64,000 bases of DNA from DATLZU01 sp035573855 (GCA_035573855.1 DATLZU010000046.1:1-64000); one strand, 5' to 3'. Positions 1 through 8,240 are shown, counted from the first letter of the stretch. Numbers and translations are program-made. The notes: generated by a model from the sequence alone, not told the origin.

Positions 1-1
1 A

Positions 2-619
2 ACCGCCTGCAGCCGCATGTTGCTGGCGGCTGGCGTCTCGCACCTGATCGGATGCGAGCCCGAGGGGATCGTGCTGGCCGGCGAAGCGGACCGGCTCCGC
101 GCCGCCAGGGACGATCTGAGCGCATGGATCCGCAAGGATCGGCCTCAAGGCACGCTGCAGGACGCCTTGCGCGGCGCCGATGTGTTTATCGGCCTTTCGG
201 TTGGTAACATCCTGAAACCCGAGGACCTGGACCTCATGGCGCCGGACCGGATCGTGTTCGCCATGGCTAATCCCGATCCGGAAATCGCCCCCCAATTAGC
301 CGTCCCCCGTTGCCGGATCTTCGCCACAGGCCGCTCCGACCACCCCAATCAGATCAACAACGCGCTGGCGTTTCCCGGCATTTTTCGGGGGGCGCTCGAC
401 GTGCAGGCACGGGACATCAACGAGGCGATGACGCTGGCGGCCGCGCAAGCCATCGCCGAGGTGGTGCCGGAGACGGCGCTCAGCGAGGATTACATCATTC
501 CCAGCGTCTTCGATAAAGAAGTCGTGCCGAGAGTCGCGAAGGCGGTGGCGGCGGCGGCCAGGGACTCAGGGGTGGCGCGTCGCCGCTCCCGACCGAGCGA
601 CGACACGCCGAGAGACTGA
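2..619 (+). CDS. Malic enzyme, C-terminal part (cut by window start)
   Basis: The reading frame is open from base 2, so the gene begins before the window; about 205 C-terminal residues are present. They form the NAD(P)-binding domain of malic enzyme, which oxidatively decarboxylates malate to pyruvate in the cytoplasm. Diagnostic stretches are GLSVGNILKP, FAMANPDPEI and the run through GRSDHPNQINNALAFPG, followed by the usual helical tail. Stop is TGA at 617. The last 20 residues are Arg/Ser/Asp-rich and look like a species-specific tail. Whether a phosphotransacetylase domain was ever fused cannot be judged, but the protein ends where single-domain malic enzymes end. Family assignment is secure; cofactor preference cannot be told. 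Confidence 0.9.
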   Translation, partial: TACSRMLLAAGVSHLIGCEPEGIVLAGEADRLRAARDDLSAWIRKDRPQGTLQDALRGADVFIGLSVGNILKPEDLDLMAPDRIVFAMANPDPEIAPQLAVPRCRIFATGRSDHPNQINNALAFPGIFRGALDVQARDINEAMTLAAAQAIAEVVPETALSEDYIIPSVFDKEVVPRVAKAVAAAARDSGVARRRSRPSDDTPRD

Positions 620-637
620 ACACGCCTTAACCCGGAG

Positions 638-1132
638 TCACTCCGTTCCCCCGAGACTCAATTCGTAGAGCAAGACCTTCCAGCCGTCTTCTTCACTCAA
701 GAACTGCCCGACGATGGGCAGCATGCCGGTTCCTGGCACCTTGCCCGATTGCCCCAGGCTGCCATTCTTCAACACCCACATCAGCTCGCCGGGCGTCCGG
801 AGCTTTTTGAATGCGGGATTCGTAAAATTGCGCGGCTGAATCGGAAGCACCTTGGCCGCGTCTCCATCCCCTCTTCCTTCAGGACCGTGACACTGAAAGC
901 AGGTGCCGCGGCCGAGGAAGATCGCTTTGCCTTCGGCAAGCACTTCCGGCGTCGGCGCGAAGGGCGGCTTCGTCGCCTTCGCTGCGGCCAACTGATCCGC
1001 CGGTACGCGCGGAATCCTGATATCGAATTCTCCCCCCGGTTGACCGTAGCCGGACGGATCGGCCGCATAGCCCGAAGTGACCCACGTGATCATTGCCATC
1101 CCGATCGCAACCACTCGCATCACACCGATCAT
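638..1132 (-). CDS. Exported monohaem cytochrome c
   Basis: A 164-residue protein with an N-terminal signal peptide (hydrophobic stretch MRVVAIGMAMITWVTSGYA, then ADPSG) and one haem c attachment motif, CFQCH, around residue 79. A later Met in GTGMLPIVGQF is a plausible distal haem ligand, and a helix EEDGWKVLLYE ends the fold, as in class I cytochromes c. It probably shuttles electrons in the periplasm. The ATG at 1132 is preferred over upstream starts because TGGAGG lies four bases before it. It faces away from the J-domain gene that starts at 1346. The redox partner is not visible here. Confidence 0.88.
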   Translation of the reverse strand: MIGVMRVVAIGMAMITWVTSGYAADPSGYGQPGGEFDIRIPRVPADQLAAAKATKPPFAPTPEVLAEGKAIFLGRGTCFQCHGPEGRGDGDAAKVLPIQPRNFTNPAFKKLRTPGELMWVLKNGSLGQSGKVPGTGMLPIVGQFLSEEDGWKVLLYELSLGGTE

Positions 1133-1287
1133 GACGCCTCCATGACAAGAGTGAAATTTTAAGGTGAAGCTATCGCCTGGCCTGACGGCGGCGGGGCGGG
1201 AGTCTACCACCGGGCTTCGTGTGCCGGCAAGACCGAGCCGACGCGGACGGCGCCCTCCGCGTCGCGATGTGGCGTATCATCCGATTG

Positions 1288-1296
1288 TGCTAGAAT
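1288..1296 (+). promoter_or_regulatory. Extended -10 promoter for the J-domain gene
   Basis: TGCTAGAAT matches an extended -10 element (TGnTANAAT). No good -35 is seen 17 bases upstream, as is common for this promoter type. It overlaps the first ATG of the long open frame, which argues that translation starts downstream at the GTG at 1346. Confidence 0.5.
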
Positions 1297-1345
1297 GCGG
1301 ACCGGCCAGCCACCGGAATCGGGCCAGCGTTCCCGACGAGGAATC

Positions 1346-1975
1346 GTGCCGTTTTCCGCTGCCAAACTCGCCCAGTATCGCACCGGGATGCGCCGACGCA
1401 TCGAGGCGCTGCGTCTCAAAACCGAAGACAGTCTGGATTTCGCCATCGACCACATGATGCAGGAACGCGTCGACAGCTACTTTCGGATCGAACAAGGCCT
1501 GGAGGAAATCGACCGGAGCTTGAAGCTGATCGAAGAAGAACTGCCGCATGTTTGCGATTTGTCCGGGGCACTTCGTCTTGAGGCGCGGCTGGAGTTCATC
1601 GAAGAGCGTTGGGAAGAATTGGACAGCGAAGCGCGTGAGCGCCCTCGGCGCCGTCGCCGACGGATCAGCCTGGCGGATTTTCTGAAGGCCGCCGGCGGAG
1701 GCGGAGATCCGTCCGGCGGGCGAGGCGAAATCACCAATGCGACTGAAGCCTTCGATGCCTTGGGGTTGGAATATGGCAGCTCGCTGGCCGCAGTGACCGC
1801 CGCTTTTCGCGAACGCGCCAAGAAGCTCCACCCGGACGCACGCAAGGGCGACCGCAGTTCCGAACCAGAATTGCGCCGAATCATCGAAGCCTATCAGTTT
1901 CTCAAGGAATACCTGAGCCCCAGCGCGACCGAGACGGCTGGCGCGCAAGACGCCCGGTACAATCCGACGGAATGA
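1346..1975 (+). CDS. Protein with C-terminal J domain
   Basis: A 209-residue protein whose first 110 residues are helical and charged, followed by an Arg-rich linker (ERPRRRRRR) and a Gly-rich hinge. Residues about 145-200 form a DnaJ-like J domain with the helix II to III motif LHPDA, the HPD tripeptide needed to stimulate Hsp70. It may therefore recruit DnaK to a substrate recognised by the N-terminal part. Start is set at GTG 1346 because GAGGAA precedes it and because a promoter -10 covers the earlier ATG at 1295. Its stop TGA overlaps the ATG of the RNase D gene (ATGA), so the two are translationally coupled. Placing the J domain at the C-terminus is unlike canonical DnaJ. Confidence 0.75.
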   Translation: MPFSAAKLAQYRTGMRRRIEALRLKTEDSLDFAIDHMMQERVDSYFRIEQGLEEIDRSLKLIEEELPHVCDLSGALRLEARLEFIEERWEELDSEARERPRRRRRRISLADFLKAAGGGGDPSGGRGEITNATEAFDALGLEYGSSLAAVTAAFRERAKKLHPDARKGDRSSEPELRRIIEAYQFLKEYLSPSATETAGAQDARYNPTE

Positions 1976-3183
1976 CCCCGTTGACGGATTCTCTCCGATC
2001 GCACTACATCACCGACTCCGACGGCCTGGAACGGCTCTGCGGCCGCCTCCACCGCAGCAGCCGCTTGGCGCTCGACACGGAGTTCGTGGGGGAAGACACG
2101 TTTGTCCCTCGCCTCGAGCTCATTCAAGTCGCCACTGACGAGGTCGTCGCCGCCATCGATTTTCCCGCGCTTCACTCCCAAGGCAAGCTGGACTGTTTCT
2201 GGGAAGTGATCTGTGATCCTCGCATCGAAAAAGTCCTGCACGCCGGGCGGCAGGATTTGGAACTGTTCACGACCTACGCAGGCCGGGTCCCGACGCCGTT
2301 CTTCGACACCCAGATCGCCGCAGCGATGGTCGGGTACGGTGCCCAGGTGGCATACGCGCATCTCGTGCAACGGCTTCACGGAACCAAGCTGGCCAAGTCG
2401 CACACGTTCACCAACTGGAGCCAACGCCCGCTGAGCAGGGAGCAATTGGCGTATGCGTTGGAGGATGTGCAGTTCCTTCTTCCGATCCATGACCATCTCC
2501 GATCGCGTTTGCTGAAACTCGGCCGGCACGACTGGGTGCGTGAGGAATTTTCGCGGCTGGAGGAAGCCGTCGGGCGGCGGGTGGAAGAACCGCAGGAGCG
2601 GTATCGGCGCATTCGCGGATGGGACAGCCTGACGCCGCGGGCTGCCGCCGTGCTGCGCGAATTGTCGGCTTGGCGCGAAGCCGAAGCGCGGAAACGCAAC
2701 GCTCCGCGCGGGCGCGTGCTGCGCGACGAAGTGCTGCTCCAGCTCGCCCGCCAAAGACCCACGACCCGGGAAGAGTTACGCTCAGTCCGGGGACTGCATC
2801 CGTTTGAAATCGAACGTCACGGAGAGACCCTGTTGGCCGTTATTCGCGACGCGTCGGCCCTGCCGCCGTCGGCATGGCCGGCTATTCCTCGCGAGCGCAG
2901 ACCCGAACCGGAATCGGCCGGCCTTGTAGAGCTCCTGCAGGCCGTCCTCAAAGCCCTGGCGGTCGAAGCGGATATGGCCCCCACGCTGCTGGCCACCACA
3001 GCGGATCTTCAGACATTGGTCGAAGCTGCACGCCGTCGAGAGCATCCCGACCTTCCTCTTCTGAGCGGGTGGCGACGCAGGTTGGCCGGGGAGACGCTGC
3101 TCGGCGTGCTCGCCGGAACCATTGCGGTCTCCGTCGACCCGACCACCGGCGCGCTGCGATTAACGCCGCAGGACCGCGTCTGA
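1972..3183 (+). CDS. rnd: Ribonuclease D-like 3'-5' exonuclease
   Basis: A 403-residue protein with a DEDD-type exonuclease domain in the first 200 residues: LALDTEFVGED (Exo I, D and E), LHAGRQDLELF (Exo II) and YALEDVQFL (Exo III, YxxxD). A helical HRDC domain follows at about 215-290 and then a C-terminal extension of about 100 residues, a layout like that of E. coli RNase D. The known role is 3' trimming of tRNA precursors and structured RNA in the cytoplasm. The start ATG overlaps the stop of the upstream J-domain gene. The pairing with a J-domain protein is unexplained. Confidence 0.9.
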   Translation: MTPLTDSLRSHYITDSDGLERLCGRLHRSSRLALDTEFVGEDTFVPRLELIQVATDEVVAAIDFPALHSQGKLDCFWEVICDPRIEKVLHAGRQDLELFTTYAGRVPTPFFDTQIAAAMVGYGAQVAYAHLVQRLHGTKLAKSHTFTNWSQRPLSREQLAYALEDVQFLLPIHDHLRSRLLKLGRHDWVREEFSRLEEAVGRRVEEPQERYRRIRGWDSLTPRAAAVLRELSAWREAEARKRNAPRGRVLRDEVLLQLARQRPTTREELRSVRGLHPFEIERHGETLLAVIRDASALPPSAWPAIPRERRPEPESAGLVELLQAVLKALAVEADMAPTLLATTADLQTLVEAARRREHPDLPLLSGWRRRLAGETLLGVLAGTIAVSVDPTTGALRLTPQDRV

Positions 3184-3390
3184 CCGTTCCGTTCGAAAGA
3201 GCACACCCGCCTGTCTGTCCCGCCCTTCAGCCCTGCCAGCTCCGGTGACCGCTTGCCTCACGGCCCGTCGGCGACAACCAAATCCTGCATGACGGGCGTC
3301 AATTCCGTACGGTTCCCGTGGCGTCCCTGGTACGCTTCTGGCATTGCTGCGTGGAACAAACAACAGCGCACGCCATCGACAGGGGAACCG

Positions 3391-3732
3391 GTGGGCGCGT
3401 CAGTGTGGAAGTTGGTCTGCTCCTTCGTCATGCTGGGCGGATTGATCCTGCTCCTCGCCCTGGGCTTTCTGCGCCCCAACGGATTGCCGGGCTGGCTTCA
3501 GCCGCTGATCGGAATCTTTCCGCTGATCACGCTGACGTTCGGGCTTCTGTTCGGCTGGTTGTTCGACCGTAGCCGGATCGTCCTCGCCATTTTCGTGCTG
3601 ACCCTGGCCGACCGGGCATTGTGGCTCTTGGCGGATGGCGGGGCCGCGATGACGGAGGTCGGCCGTGTCGTTTTCCAGTCCGCCGCGTTGCTGCTCCCGC
3701 TGAACCTGCTGGCGCTGTCCCTAACAATATAA
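3391..3732 (+). pseudogene. N-terminal membrane half of a split GGDEF-like protein
   Basis: 113 residues with three or four hydrophobic segments (WKLVCSFVMLGGLILLLALG onward), ending in LLLPLNLLALSLTI and a TAA at 3730-3732. The same frame continues without any shift into the next entry (IREDSLVTRRTG), so this and 3751-4665 look like one former gene for a membrane-anchored GGDEF protein broken by a single in-frame stop. GTG at 3391 is chosen because AGGGGA lies five bases upstream; the frame is open further up but reads like non-coding sequence there. The bases around the stop (ATATAAATT) are unusually AT-rich for this DNA. It could still make a short membrane peptide. Confidence 0.6.
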
Positions 3733-3750
3733 ATTAGGGAAGACAGCCTG

Positions 3751-4665
3751 GTGACTCGGCGGACGGGGATCCGCGCCGCGCTCATGCTGCTTCAACCCCC
3801 GTTACTGATCGGGCTCTATCGCACGGAACCGTCCGCATTCGCGGCGTCGTTAGAGTTTGCCTATGTCGACCGAGCCCTCACCGGTTGGACGCCAATCGCG
3901 CAGCCCGCGTTGCTGGCATCGGGAACGGCCCTGGCATTGCAGGCGTCCCGCTTCATCGTCTGCAGAAACACCATCGAAAGCGGACTTGTGTGGGCGATGA
4001 TGGCCGTCTTCATCGCGCTGCAGGGGACCCAGTACGGTTGGAAGCCGACGAATTTTTTTGCGACCGCGGGCCTGATTCTCACCATCACGTTGCTTGAAGC
4101 CTCGTACAAGGCCACGTATGTCGACGAGACGACCGGCCTGCCGGGACGGCAGGCGTTCGATACGGCGTTGAAGGAGTTGGAGCGCCACTGTTCGGTGGCG
4201 GTCATCGAAATCGACCAGCTCAAGTCGTACAACAACGCGCACGGGCTAGCGGCAAGCGGTCAGATCCTCCGTCGAGTCACTGCGGCCATCGCCGGTCTCT
4301 CTGTAAGAGGACAAGTCTATCACCTTGCGGGCGAGAACTTTGCCGTACTGTTTCCCGGCACATCGTCGGGCGAAACGCTGGCGGACCTTGTCCTGCGCAG
4401 GCAGGATCAGGTCCGCAAGCAGCGGGACCACCGAACCGGCACAGATTCGACGTCGAAAGAACTGCCGATCACGATCAGCATCGGCGTCGCGGATCAGCAC
4501 GATGCCAGTATCCCACCGGATGTCGTGATCAGGACGGCTTACCGGGCGTTGTATCGGGCAAAAGTGGAGGGCGGGAACCTGGCACAAGAAGCAGCTCCCA
4601 CGCCACTTCGTCACGTCCACCGCGCAGTCGCGTCCGGCGCGGAACGCGAGCACTGGACCGGATAA
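3751..4665 (+). CDS. Degenerate GGDEF-domain protein, second half of the split gene
   Basis: 304 residues: further membrane helices to about residue 125, then a GGDEF-type domain at about 128-275. The domain start TGLPGRQAFDTAL and the region ITISIGVAD are typical of diguanylate cyclases. The catalytic signature, normally GGDEF, reads AGENF (in LAGENFAVLF), so cyclic-di-GMP synthesis is unlikely; ligand sensing or loss of function is more plausible. It is in frame with the membrane segment at 3391-3732 across a TAA. The GTG at 3751 has AGGGAAG nine bases upstream and could allow re-initiation after the stop, so both halves may still be made. Confidence 0.6.
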   Translation: MTRRTGIRAALMLLQPPLLIGLYRTEPSAFAASLEFAYVDRALTGWTPIAQPALLASGTALALQASRFIVCRNTIESGLVWAMMAVFIALQGTQYGWKPTNFFATAGLILTITLLEASYKATYVDETTGLPGRQAFDTALKELERHCSVAVIEIDQLKSYNNAHGLAASGQILRRVTAAIAGLSVRGQVYHLAGENFAVLFPGTSSGETLADLVLRRQDQVRKQRDHRTGTDSTSKELPITISIGVADQHDASIPPDVVIRTAYRALYRAKVEGGNLAQEAAPTPLRHVHRAVASGAEREHWTG

Positions 4666-4685
4666 CCCGTGCGCGCCTACCTTGC

Positions 4686-5036
4686 TTACAGCAGGGCTTT
4701 CACTTTCTCCGCCGGTCGCGCCAATATGACCTTGTCGCCCTTTCGGACCAGCGGCCGCTGAATCAGATCAGGATGCTTGATCATCAGGTCGATCAGCTCG
4801 TCCTCCGAAAGATGCTTCTTGGCCAACCCCAGCTTCTTATAGATCTCCTCCTTTGTGCGCAACGCGTCTTTGGCCGAAAGCCCGGCTTTTCTCAGCAGCT
4901 CCTTGAACTGCGAGTGGGTAAACGGCTTCTCGTAATAATTCACCGCCGTGAACGGCTTTCCGCTGTCTTTGAGCAACTGCACCGCTTGGCGGCAGGTCGT
5001 GCATGTCGGCTTCTGATAGATGATCAGGTCGGTCAC
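4686..5036 (-). CDS. ArsC/Spx-family thioredoxin-fold protein
   Basis: A 116-residue protein starting MTDLIIYQKPTCTTCRQ. It has the thioredoxin-like fold of the ArsC family with a CTTC active site near residues 12-15, and the typical helical middle and C-terminal RPLVRKGDKVILARP, where family members bind anion or substrate. Canonical arsenate reductases use a single Cys in CxxS/CxxC surroundings, so activity as arsenate reductase, Spx-like regulator or general thiol reductase cannot be separated. GTG at 5036 is preferred over the earlier GTG at 5069 because GGGAGGAG lies seven bases before it. It is convergent with the GGDEF-like gene, 20 bases away. No arsenic-resistance genes are nearby. 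Confidence 0.82.
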   Translation of the reverse strand: MTDLIIYQKPTCTTCRQAVQLLKDSGKPFTAVNYYEKPFTHSQFKELLRKAGLSAKDALRTKEEIYKKLGLAKKHLSEDELIDLMIKHPDLIQRPLVRKGDKVILARPAEKVKALL

Positions 5037-5074
5037 CGCGCGGCTCCTCCCTTCGTTTCGGCTCGGCACCCGCC

Positions 5075-5103
5075 TTGACGCGATTTTTTCGCCTATGTTA
5101 AGT
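5075..5103 (+). promoter_or_regulatory. Sigma-70-type promoter for the zinc-ribbon gene
   Basis: TTGACG at 5075-5080, a 17-base spacer containing a T run, and a weak -10 TTAAGT at 5098-5103. It lies about 90 bases before the ATG at 5191 and overlaps the 5' end of the divergent ArsC-like gene. Confidence 0.4.
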
Positions 5104-5190
5104 AGCGCAGGGAACCGCGGGGCCGGAGTCGGCGCCGCGTTCCGCTTCTCGTTTTGCAGATCTCATTTCCGTGTGCATGGGAAACCCAGT

Positions 5191-5562
5191 ATGCCCAGCG
5201 TCGGAACCACTGATGCCAGCGGCCAATTCGCCTGCGCCACGCCAACGCAGCGGACCCTCCGGGACTTGAAGACCAAACGCAAGGGGCAGCCGGTGTTCGT
5301 GCTCGGCCACGTTCCGGAACGGAAAGGGCAGGAGGCGACCTTCGAGCTGTTCAACATTCGTTTGGCGGTGGTGAAATTTTCAGACGGTGCAACACTCGGC
5401 TATGACCCGGCGGAACTGTTGCTGCCGACGGAGATCGATGACAAGGGCGTCGCCTATTTCGAGATCCGTACCTGCTCGGTGTGCGAACAATATTTCCCGC
5501 TGACCGCCGAAGAATATCACTCCGAGCAGGAGCCAACCGTCTGTCCGGACTGCACGGCTTGA
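5191..5562 (+). CDS. Zinc-ribbon protein of unknown function
   Basis: A 123-residue protein ending in a treble-clef or ribbon motif, CSVCEQYF about 30 residues before CPDC, so four Cys could hold one zinc. The middle part (RKGQEATFELFNIRLAVVKFSDGATLGYDP) looks like a small beta domain. I do not recognise the family. ATG 5191 is taken because the upstream part of the frame is Arg/Ser-rich and overlaps the 5' end of the ArsC-like gene; GGGAA lies about ten bases before it. It is convergent with the exported protein at 5582, 19 bases away. Role unknown; nucleic-acid or protein binding is possible. Confidence 0.6.
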   Translation: MPSVGTTDASGQFACATPTQRTLRDLKTKRKGQPVFVLGHVPERKGQEATFELFNIRLAVVKFSDGATLGYDPAELLLPTEIDDKGVAYFEIRTCSVCEQYFPLTAEEYHSEQEPTVCPDCTA

Positions 5563-5581
5563 GTGCAGCCCAACTCAGCAT

Positions 5582-5968
5582 TCAGTCTACGAGCGGCGCC
5601 ACTTCAACGGCTTTCTTGATCAGGCAGTCTCCAGCGAAGCCTTGCAGGCCCATGGGCAGCATGCCAGCGTCGATCACTCTGAGCGACGTTACCTTGAACC
5701 CTTCCGCCACCCGTACCCCCTCCAATTTCAGCGCGTGGCAGATTTCCAGTTTCTTCCAGGCGAGGTTGCTCTGAACCGCTTCGACGGGCAGCAACTTGCC
5801 GTCGAACACGACGCCGTCCACTGAAATCTTTGCCGAGACGTGTGTCTTGTCCTTTAGCGCCTCCGCCACTACGGCGAAGGCGACGGTTTCTCCTTGACCA
5901 GCCGCAATTCCTAGACTGGACGACACCAGCAACAGGCCGGACACGGACAGCTGGGCAATGCGCCTCAC
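5582..5968 (-). CDS. Small exported protein, function unknown
   Basis: A 128-residue protein with an N-terminal signal peptide (MRRIAQLSVSGLLLVSSSLG then IAAGQGE). The mature part is a small alpha/beta protein with one Cys in ICHALK and one in GDCLIKK that could form a disulfide. No family recognised. It starts with GTG at 5968, three bases after the stop of the upstream gene at 5972, and GGAGAGG before the start lies inside the end of that gene, so the two are co-transcribed and probably coupled. The pair is likely an envelope operon. Confidence 0.7.
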   Translation of the reverse strand: MRRIAQLSVSGLLLVSSSLGIAAGQGETVAFAVVAEALKDKTHVSAKISVDGVVFDGKLLPVEAVQSNLAWKKLEICHALKLEGVRVAEGFKVTSLRVIDAGMLPMGLQGFAGDCLIKKAVEVAPLVD

Positions 5969-5971
5969 CGG

Positions 5972-6448
5972 TCACCTCTCCGTAGTATACGCGAAGTCGT
6001 CCTGCGGCGCAGGCATCCGGAGTACGTCTTGATGTACCCACGCCGACCTGCCGTCAGGAAACCTGACTTGAAAGAACTGTTCGACGCGGCCGTTGGGAGC
6101 CGGACGCGTCTCGACGTTGGTCACGATCACTTCGGTACCTGGACGTCCTGCCGCTAGACTCTCGTCCGGATGAACGGAGACCGGCTCGGTGAACCGATCG
6201 ACCTCCGTTTCGGCCGGCGGCATCTCGATCAACATCGCGCGTTGTCCGGGGAGAATGGGAAGTCGCTTCGGAGAAGGAGCCGCGGGCATGGTCGACGGCG
6301 CGATCGGCTCACCGTGGCTGAGCGCGCTCGACCCGACGACCTTCGCCGGGGATGAAGCCGGACGCTCATGCAGGCGCCAGAACGTCAGCCCGCCCGCGAA
6401 TAACGCCACCACTCCAACCGCAATCATTACCCGCACGAAACCTGACAT
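5972..6448 (-). CDS. Membrane-anchored protein with SH3-like domain
   Basis: 158 residues: one N-terminal membrane helix (VMIAVGVVALFAGGLTFW), a Pro/Ser/Ala-rich linker to about residue 85, and a C-terminal domain GTEVIVTNVETRPAPNGR followed by FFQVRFPDGRSAWVHQDVL that resembles a bacterial SH3-like fold. Such domains often sit in the periplasm and bind cell-wall peptides or proteins. First gene of a two-gene operon with the exported protein at 5582-5968. The family call rests on pattern only. It is divergent from the citrate synthase gene. Confidence 0.65.
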   Translation of the reverse strand: MSGFVRVMIAVGVVALFAGGLTFWRLHERPASSPAKVVGSSALSHGEPIAPSTMPAAPSPKRLPILPGQRAMLIEMPPAETEVDRFTEPVSVHPDESLAAGRPGTEVIVTNVETRPAPNGRVEQFFQVRFPDGRSAWVHQDVLRMPAPQDDFAYTTER

Positions 6449-6523
6449 GCGGCATTTCCCCCTGGCTCAACCATAAATTCAGTATGCCAAGCGAGGGAGG
6501 GCATTTCAAGGCATGACGTTTCC

Positions 6524-6552
6524 TTGACGTAGAAAAGGTGTCCTCCTAGAAT
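6524..6552 (+). promoter_or_regulatory. Sigma-70 promoter for citrate synthase
   Basis: TTGACG at 6524-6529, exactly 17 bases, TAGAAT at 6547-6552. The predicted transcript would have about 70 bases of leader before the ATG at 6629. Confidence 0.7.
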
Positions 6553-6628
6553 CCAGCGCACGGGTTGCGGATTGCGACGGAAACCGGGACCGTTCGTCGC
6601 CGCCCGGGTCGTAGCAAGGAGGCCCCTC

Positions 6629-7762
6629 ATGCCGCATGATTTCATGCCGGGACTGGCCGGCGTTCCCGCGGCCAAGTCTTCGATCAGCGACGTCGATGGA
6701 CAGCGAGGCATCCTGGAGTATCGCGGAATCCGCATCGAAGAGTTGTGCGCCAAGTCCTCGTTCCTGGAAACCGCCTATTTGTTGCTCTTCGGCCATCTGC
6801 CGACCCAGGCGGAAATGCGGCAGTGGACGGAAGACATCACGCTTCATCGCCGGATCAAGTTCCGGATCGTGGATTTGATGAAGTGTCTGCCCGAGCACGG
6901 CCATCCCATGGACGTGCTGCAGGCGGCCGTGGCGGTGTTGGGCATGTTCTATCCCGGCCGGAACGTCAAGGACGTCGACAACAATTATTGGTCGGCGGTG
7001 CGATTGATCGCGAAATTGCCGACAATCGTCGCCGCTTGGGCGCGGTTGCGTCGCGGTGACGATTACATTCCCCCCCGCGACGACCTCGGCTTCGCCGAGA
7101 ATTTTCTCTATATGCTGACGGAAAAAGTCCCGAGTCCGCTCTGGACGGAAATTCTGGACGACTGTCTCATCCTGCACGCCGAACATACGATGAACGCCTC
7201 CACGTTCACAGGAATGGTAACGGCGTCGACCTTGGCCGATCCCTACACTGTCGTCGCGTCTTCGATCGGAGCGCTGAAAGGCCCGCTGCACGGAGGCGCC
7301 AACGAAGAAGTCGTCCAGATGCTGAGGGAAATCGGCGATCCCTCAAGGGTCCGAGCGTACCTCGACGCCAAACTGGCCAAGAAAGAAAGGATCATGGGCT
7401 TCGGCCATCGCGTGTACAAGGTCAAAGATCCCCGAGCCACCATTCTGCAGGGGTTATGCGAACGCTTGTTCATGGAATGCGGGATGTCGCCGCTCTACGC
7501 GGTCGCAGTGGAAATGGAGCGGGTCGCGGAAGAGGTGTTTAAAGGGAAAGGCGTATATCCCAACGTGGATTTCTATTCAGGCATCATCTACGACAAAATG
7601 GGCATCGAGGTGGACCTGTTCACCCCGGTCTTCGCCATCGCCCGGGTGGCGGGTTGGCTGGCACATTGGTTGGAGCAACTCCGGGAAAACAAGCTGTTTC
7701 GCCCGGACCAAATCTATGCGGGAGAGCACAATCGTCCTTACATCCCTATCGAGCAACGATAG
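6629..7762 (+). CDS. gltA: Citrate synthase
   Basis: 377 residues, the size of the short bacterial citrate synthases. It condenses oxaloacetate and acetyl-CoA in the cytoplasm. The three catalytic elements are visible: the His in LHAEHTMNASTF, the His in GALKGPLHGGAN, and the Asp in YPNVDFYSG; GFGHRVYK carries the substrate-binding Arg/His. ATG 6629 has AAGGAGG six bases upstream, which decides the start over earlier codons. It sits alone, with its own promoter, between divergent envelope genes and a convergent small operon. If the organism fixes carbon by the reductive TCA cycle, as Nitrospira do, the direction of this enzyme in vivo is open. Confidence 0.95.
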   Translation: MPHDFMPGLAGVPAAKSSISDVDGQRGILEYRGIRIEELCAKSSFLETAYLLLFGHLPTQAEMRQWTEDITLHRRIKFRIVDLMKCLPEHGHPMDVLQAAVAVLGMFYPGRNVKDVDNNYWSAVRLIAKLPTIVAAWARLRRGDDYIPPRDDLGFAENFLYMLTEKVPSPLWTEILDDCLILHAEHTMNASTFTGMVTASTLADPYTVVASSIGALKGPLHGGANEEVVQMLREIGDPSRVRAYLDAKLAKKERIMGFGHRVYKVKDPRATILQGLCERLFMECGMSPLYAVAVEMERVAEEVFKGKGVYPNVDFYSGIIYDKMGIEVDLFTPVFAIARVAGWLAHWLEQLRENKLFRPDQIYAGEHNRPYIPIEQR

Positions 7763-7781
7763 GCCGACTCCACGGGCACCC

Positions 7782-8141
7782 TCATGCTGCCCGCCGCAAC
7801 TCCTCGGGGCAACCGTGCCTTGCGCGTTCCTTCTCAGAAAAGGCGTCGATGTTCCGTTCGCGGGCAACTCGATGCGGTGGTCGCAGGGCGACCGCCTCCG
7901 TACGACCGGGGGTTCCCTGGGCCAGCGCGAGAATCTCGTTCTGCAACCGGTCCCGCTCGGCAAGGATCGCGGCCAGGCGTCGCGGGCGGTCGAGCGTCCA
8001 CCAGCGCAAGGGCTTGGCGAAGATGACCGTCGGCGGCGGAATATTCCCCGGCGGTCCCTGGCCGAAGTCATATCCTGCCGCCTTGGCTCGACGGGCCAGG
8101 AACTCAACATATCTGTCCGCGTACAATCCTTCGTCGTCCAT
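7782..8141 (-). CDS. Unknown 119-residue protein following a membrane micropeptide
   Basis: A small basic, partly helical protein starting MDDEGLYADRYVEFLARRAK. There is a Pro-rich loop (GPPGNIPPPTVIF), then a helix ERDRLQNEILALAQ that may pair. No family recognised. ATG 8141 is preceded by AGGGAG, which overlaps the stop codon of the 29-residue membrane peptide at 8151-8240, so the two form one unit. It is convergent with citrate synthase, 19 bases away. The C-terminal 35 residues are Arg/Ala/Glu-rich and less convincing as a folded part. Confidence 0.6.
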   Translation of the reverse strand: MDDEGLYADRYVEFLARRAKAAGYDFGQGPPGNIPPPTVIFAKPLRWWTLDRPRRLAAILAERDRLQNEILALAQGTPGRTEAVALRPPHRVARERNIDAFSEKERARHGCPEELRRAA

Positions 8142-8150
8142 GACGGCTCC

Positions 8151-8240
8151 CTACTCGAACAACAGCAGAAATCGCCACATTGCGATTGCCACAACCAGGA
8201 TCAAGCCCGCCATCGCGCCGATTGCCAGGAGTTCGGCCAT
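8151..8240 (-). CDS. 29-residue single-pass membrane peptide
   Basis: A very short ORF with a good signal: ATG at 8240 preceded by GGGGACGAA, and a product that is one hydrophobic helix (MAELLAIGAMAGLILVVAIA then MWRFLLLFE). Its stop TAG sits directly in front of the ribosome-binding site of the next gene at 8141. Peptides of this shape are often accessory subunits of membrane oxidases or transporters, but no such complex is encoded beside it. Function unknown. Confidence 0.5.
   Translation of the reverse strand: MAELLAIGAMAGLILVVAIAMWRFLLLFE

Noticed and set aside
4686..5036. ArsC-like gene as part of an arsenic-resistance operon
   Set aside because: No arsB, acr3, arsR or arsM-like gene lies around it.
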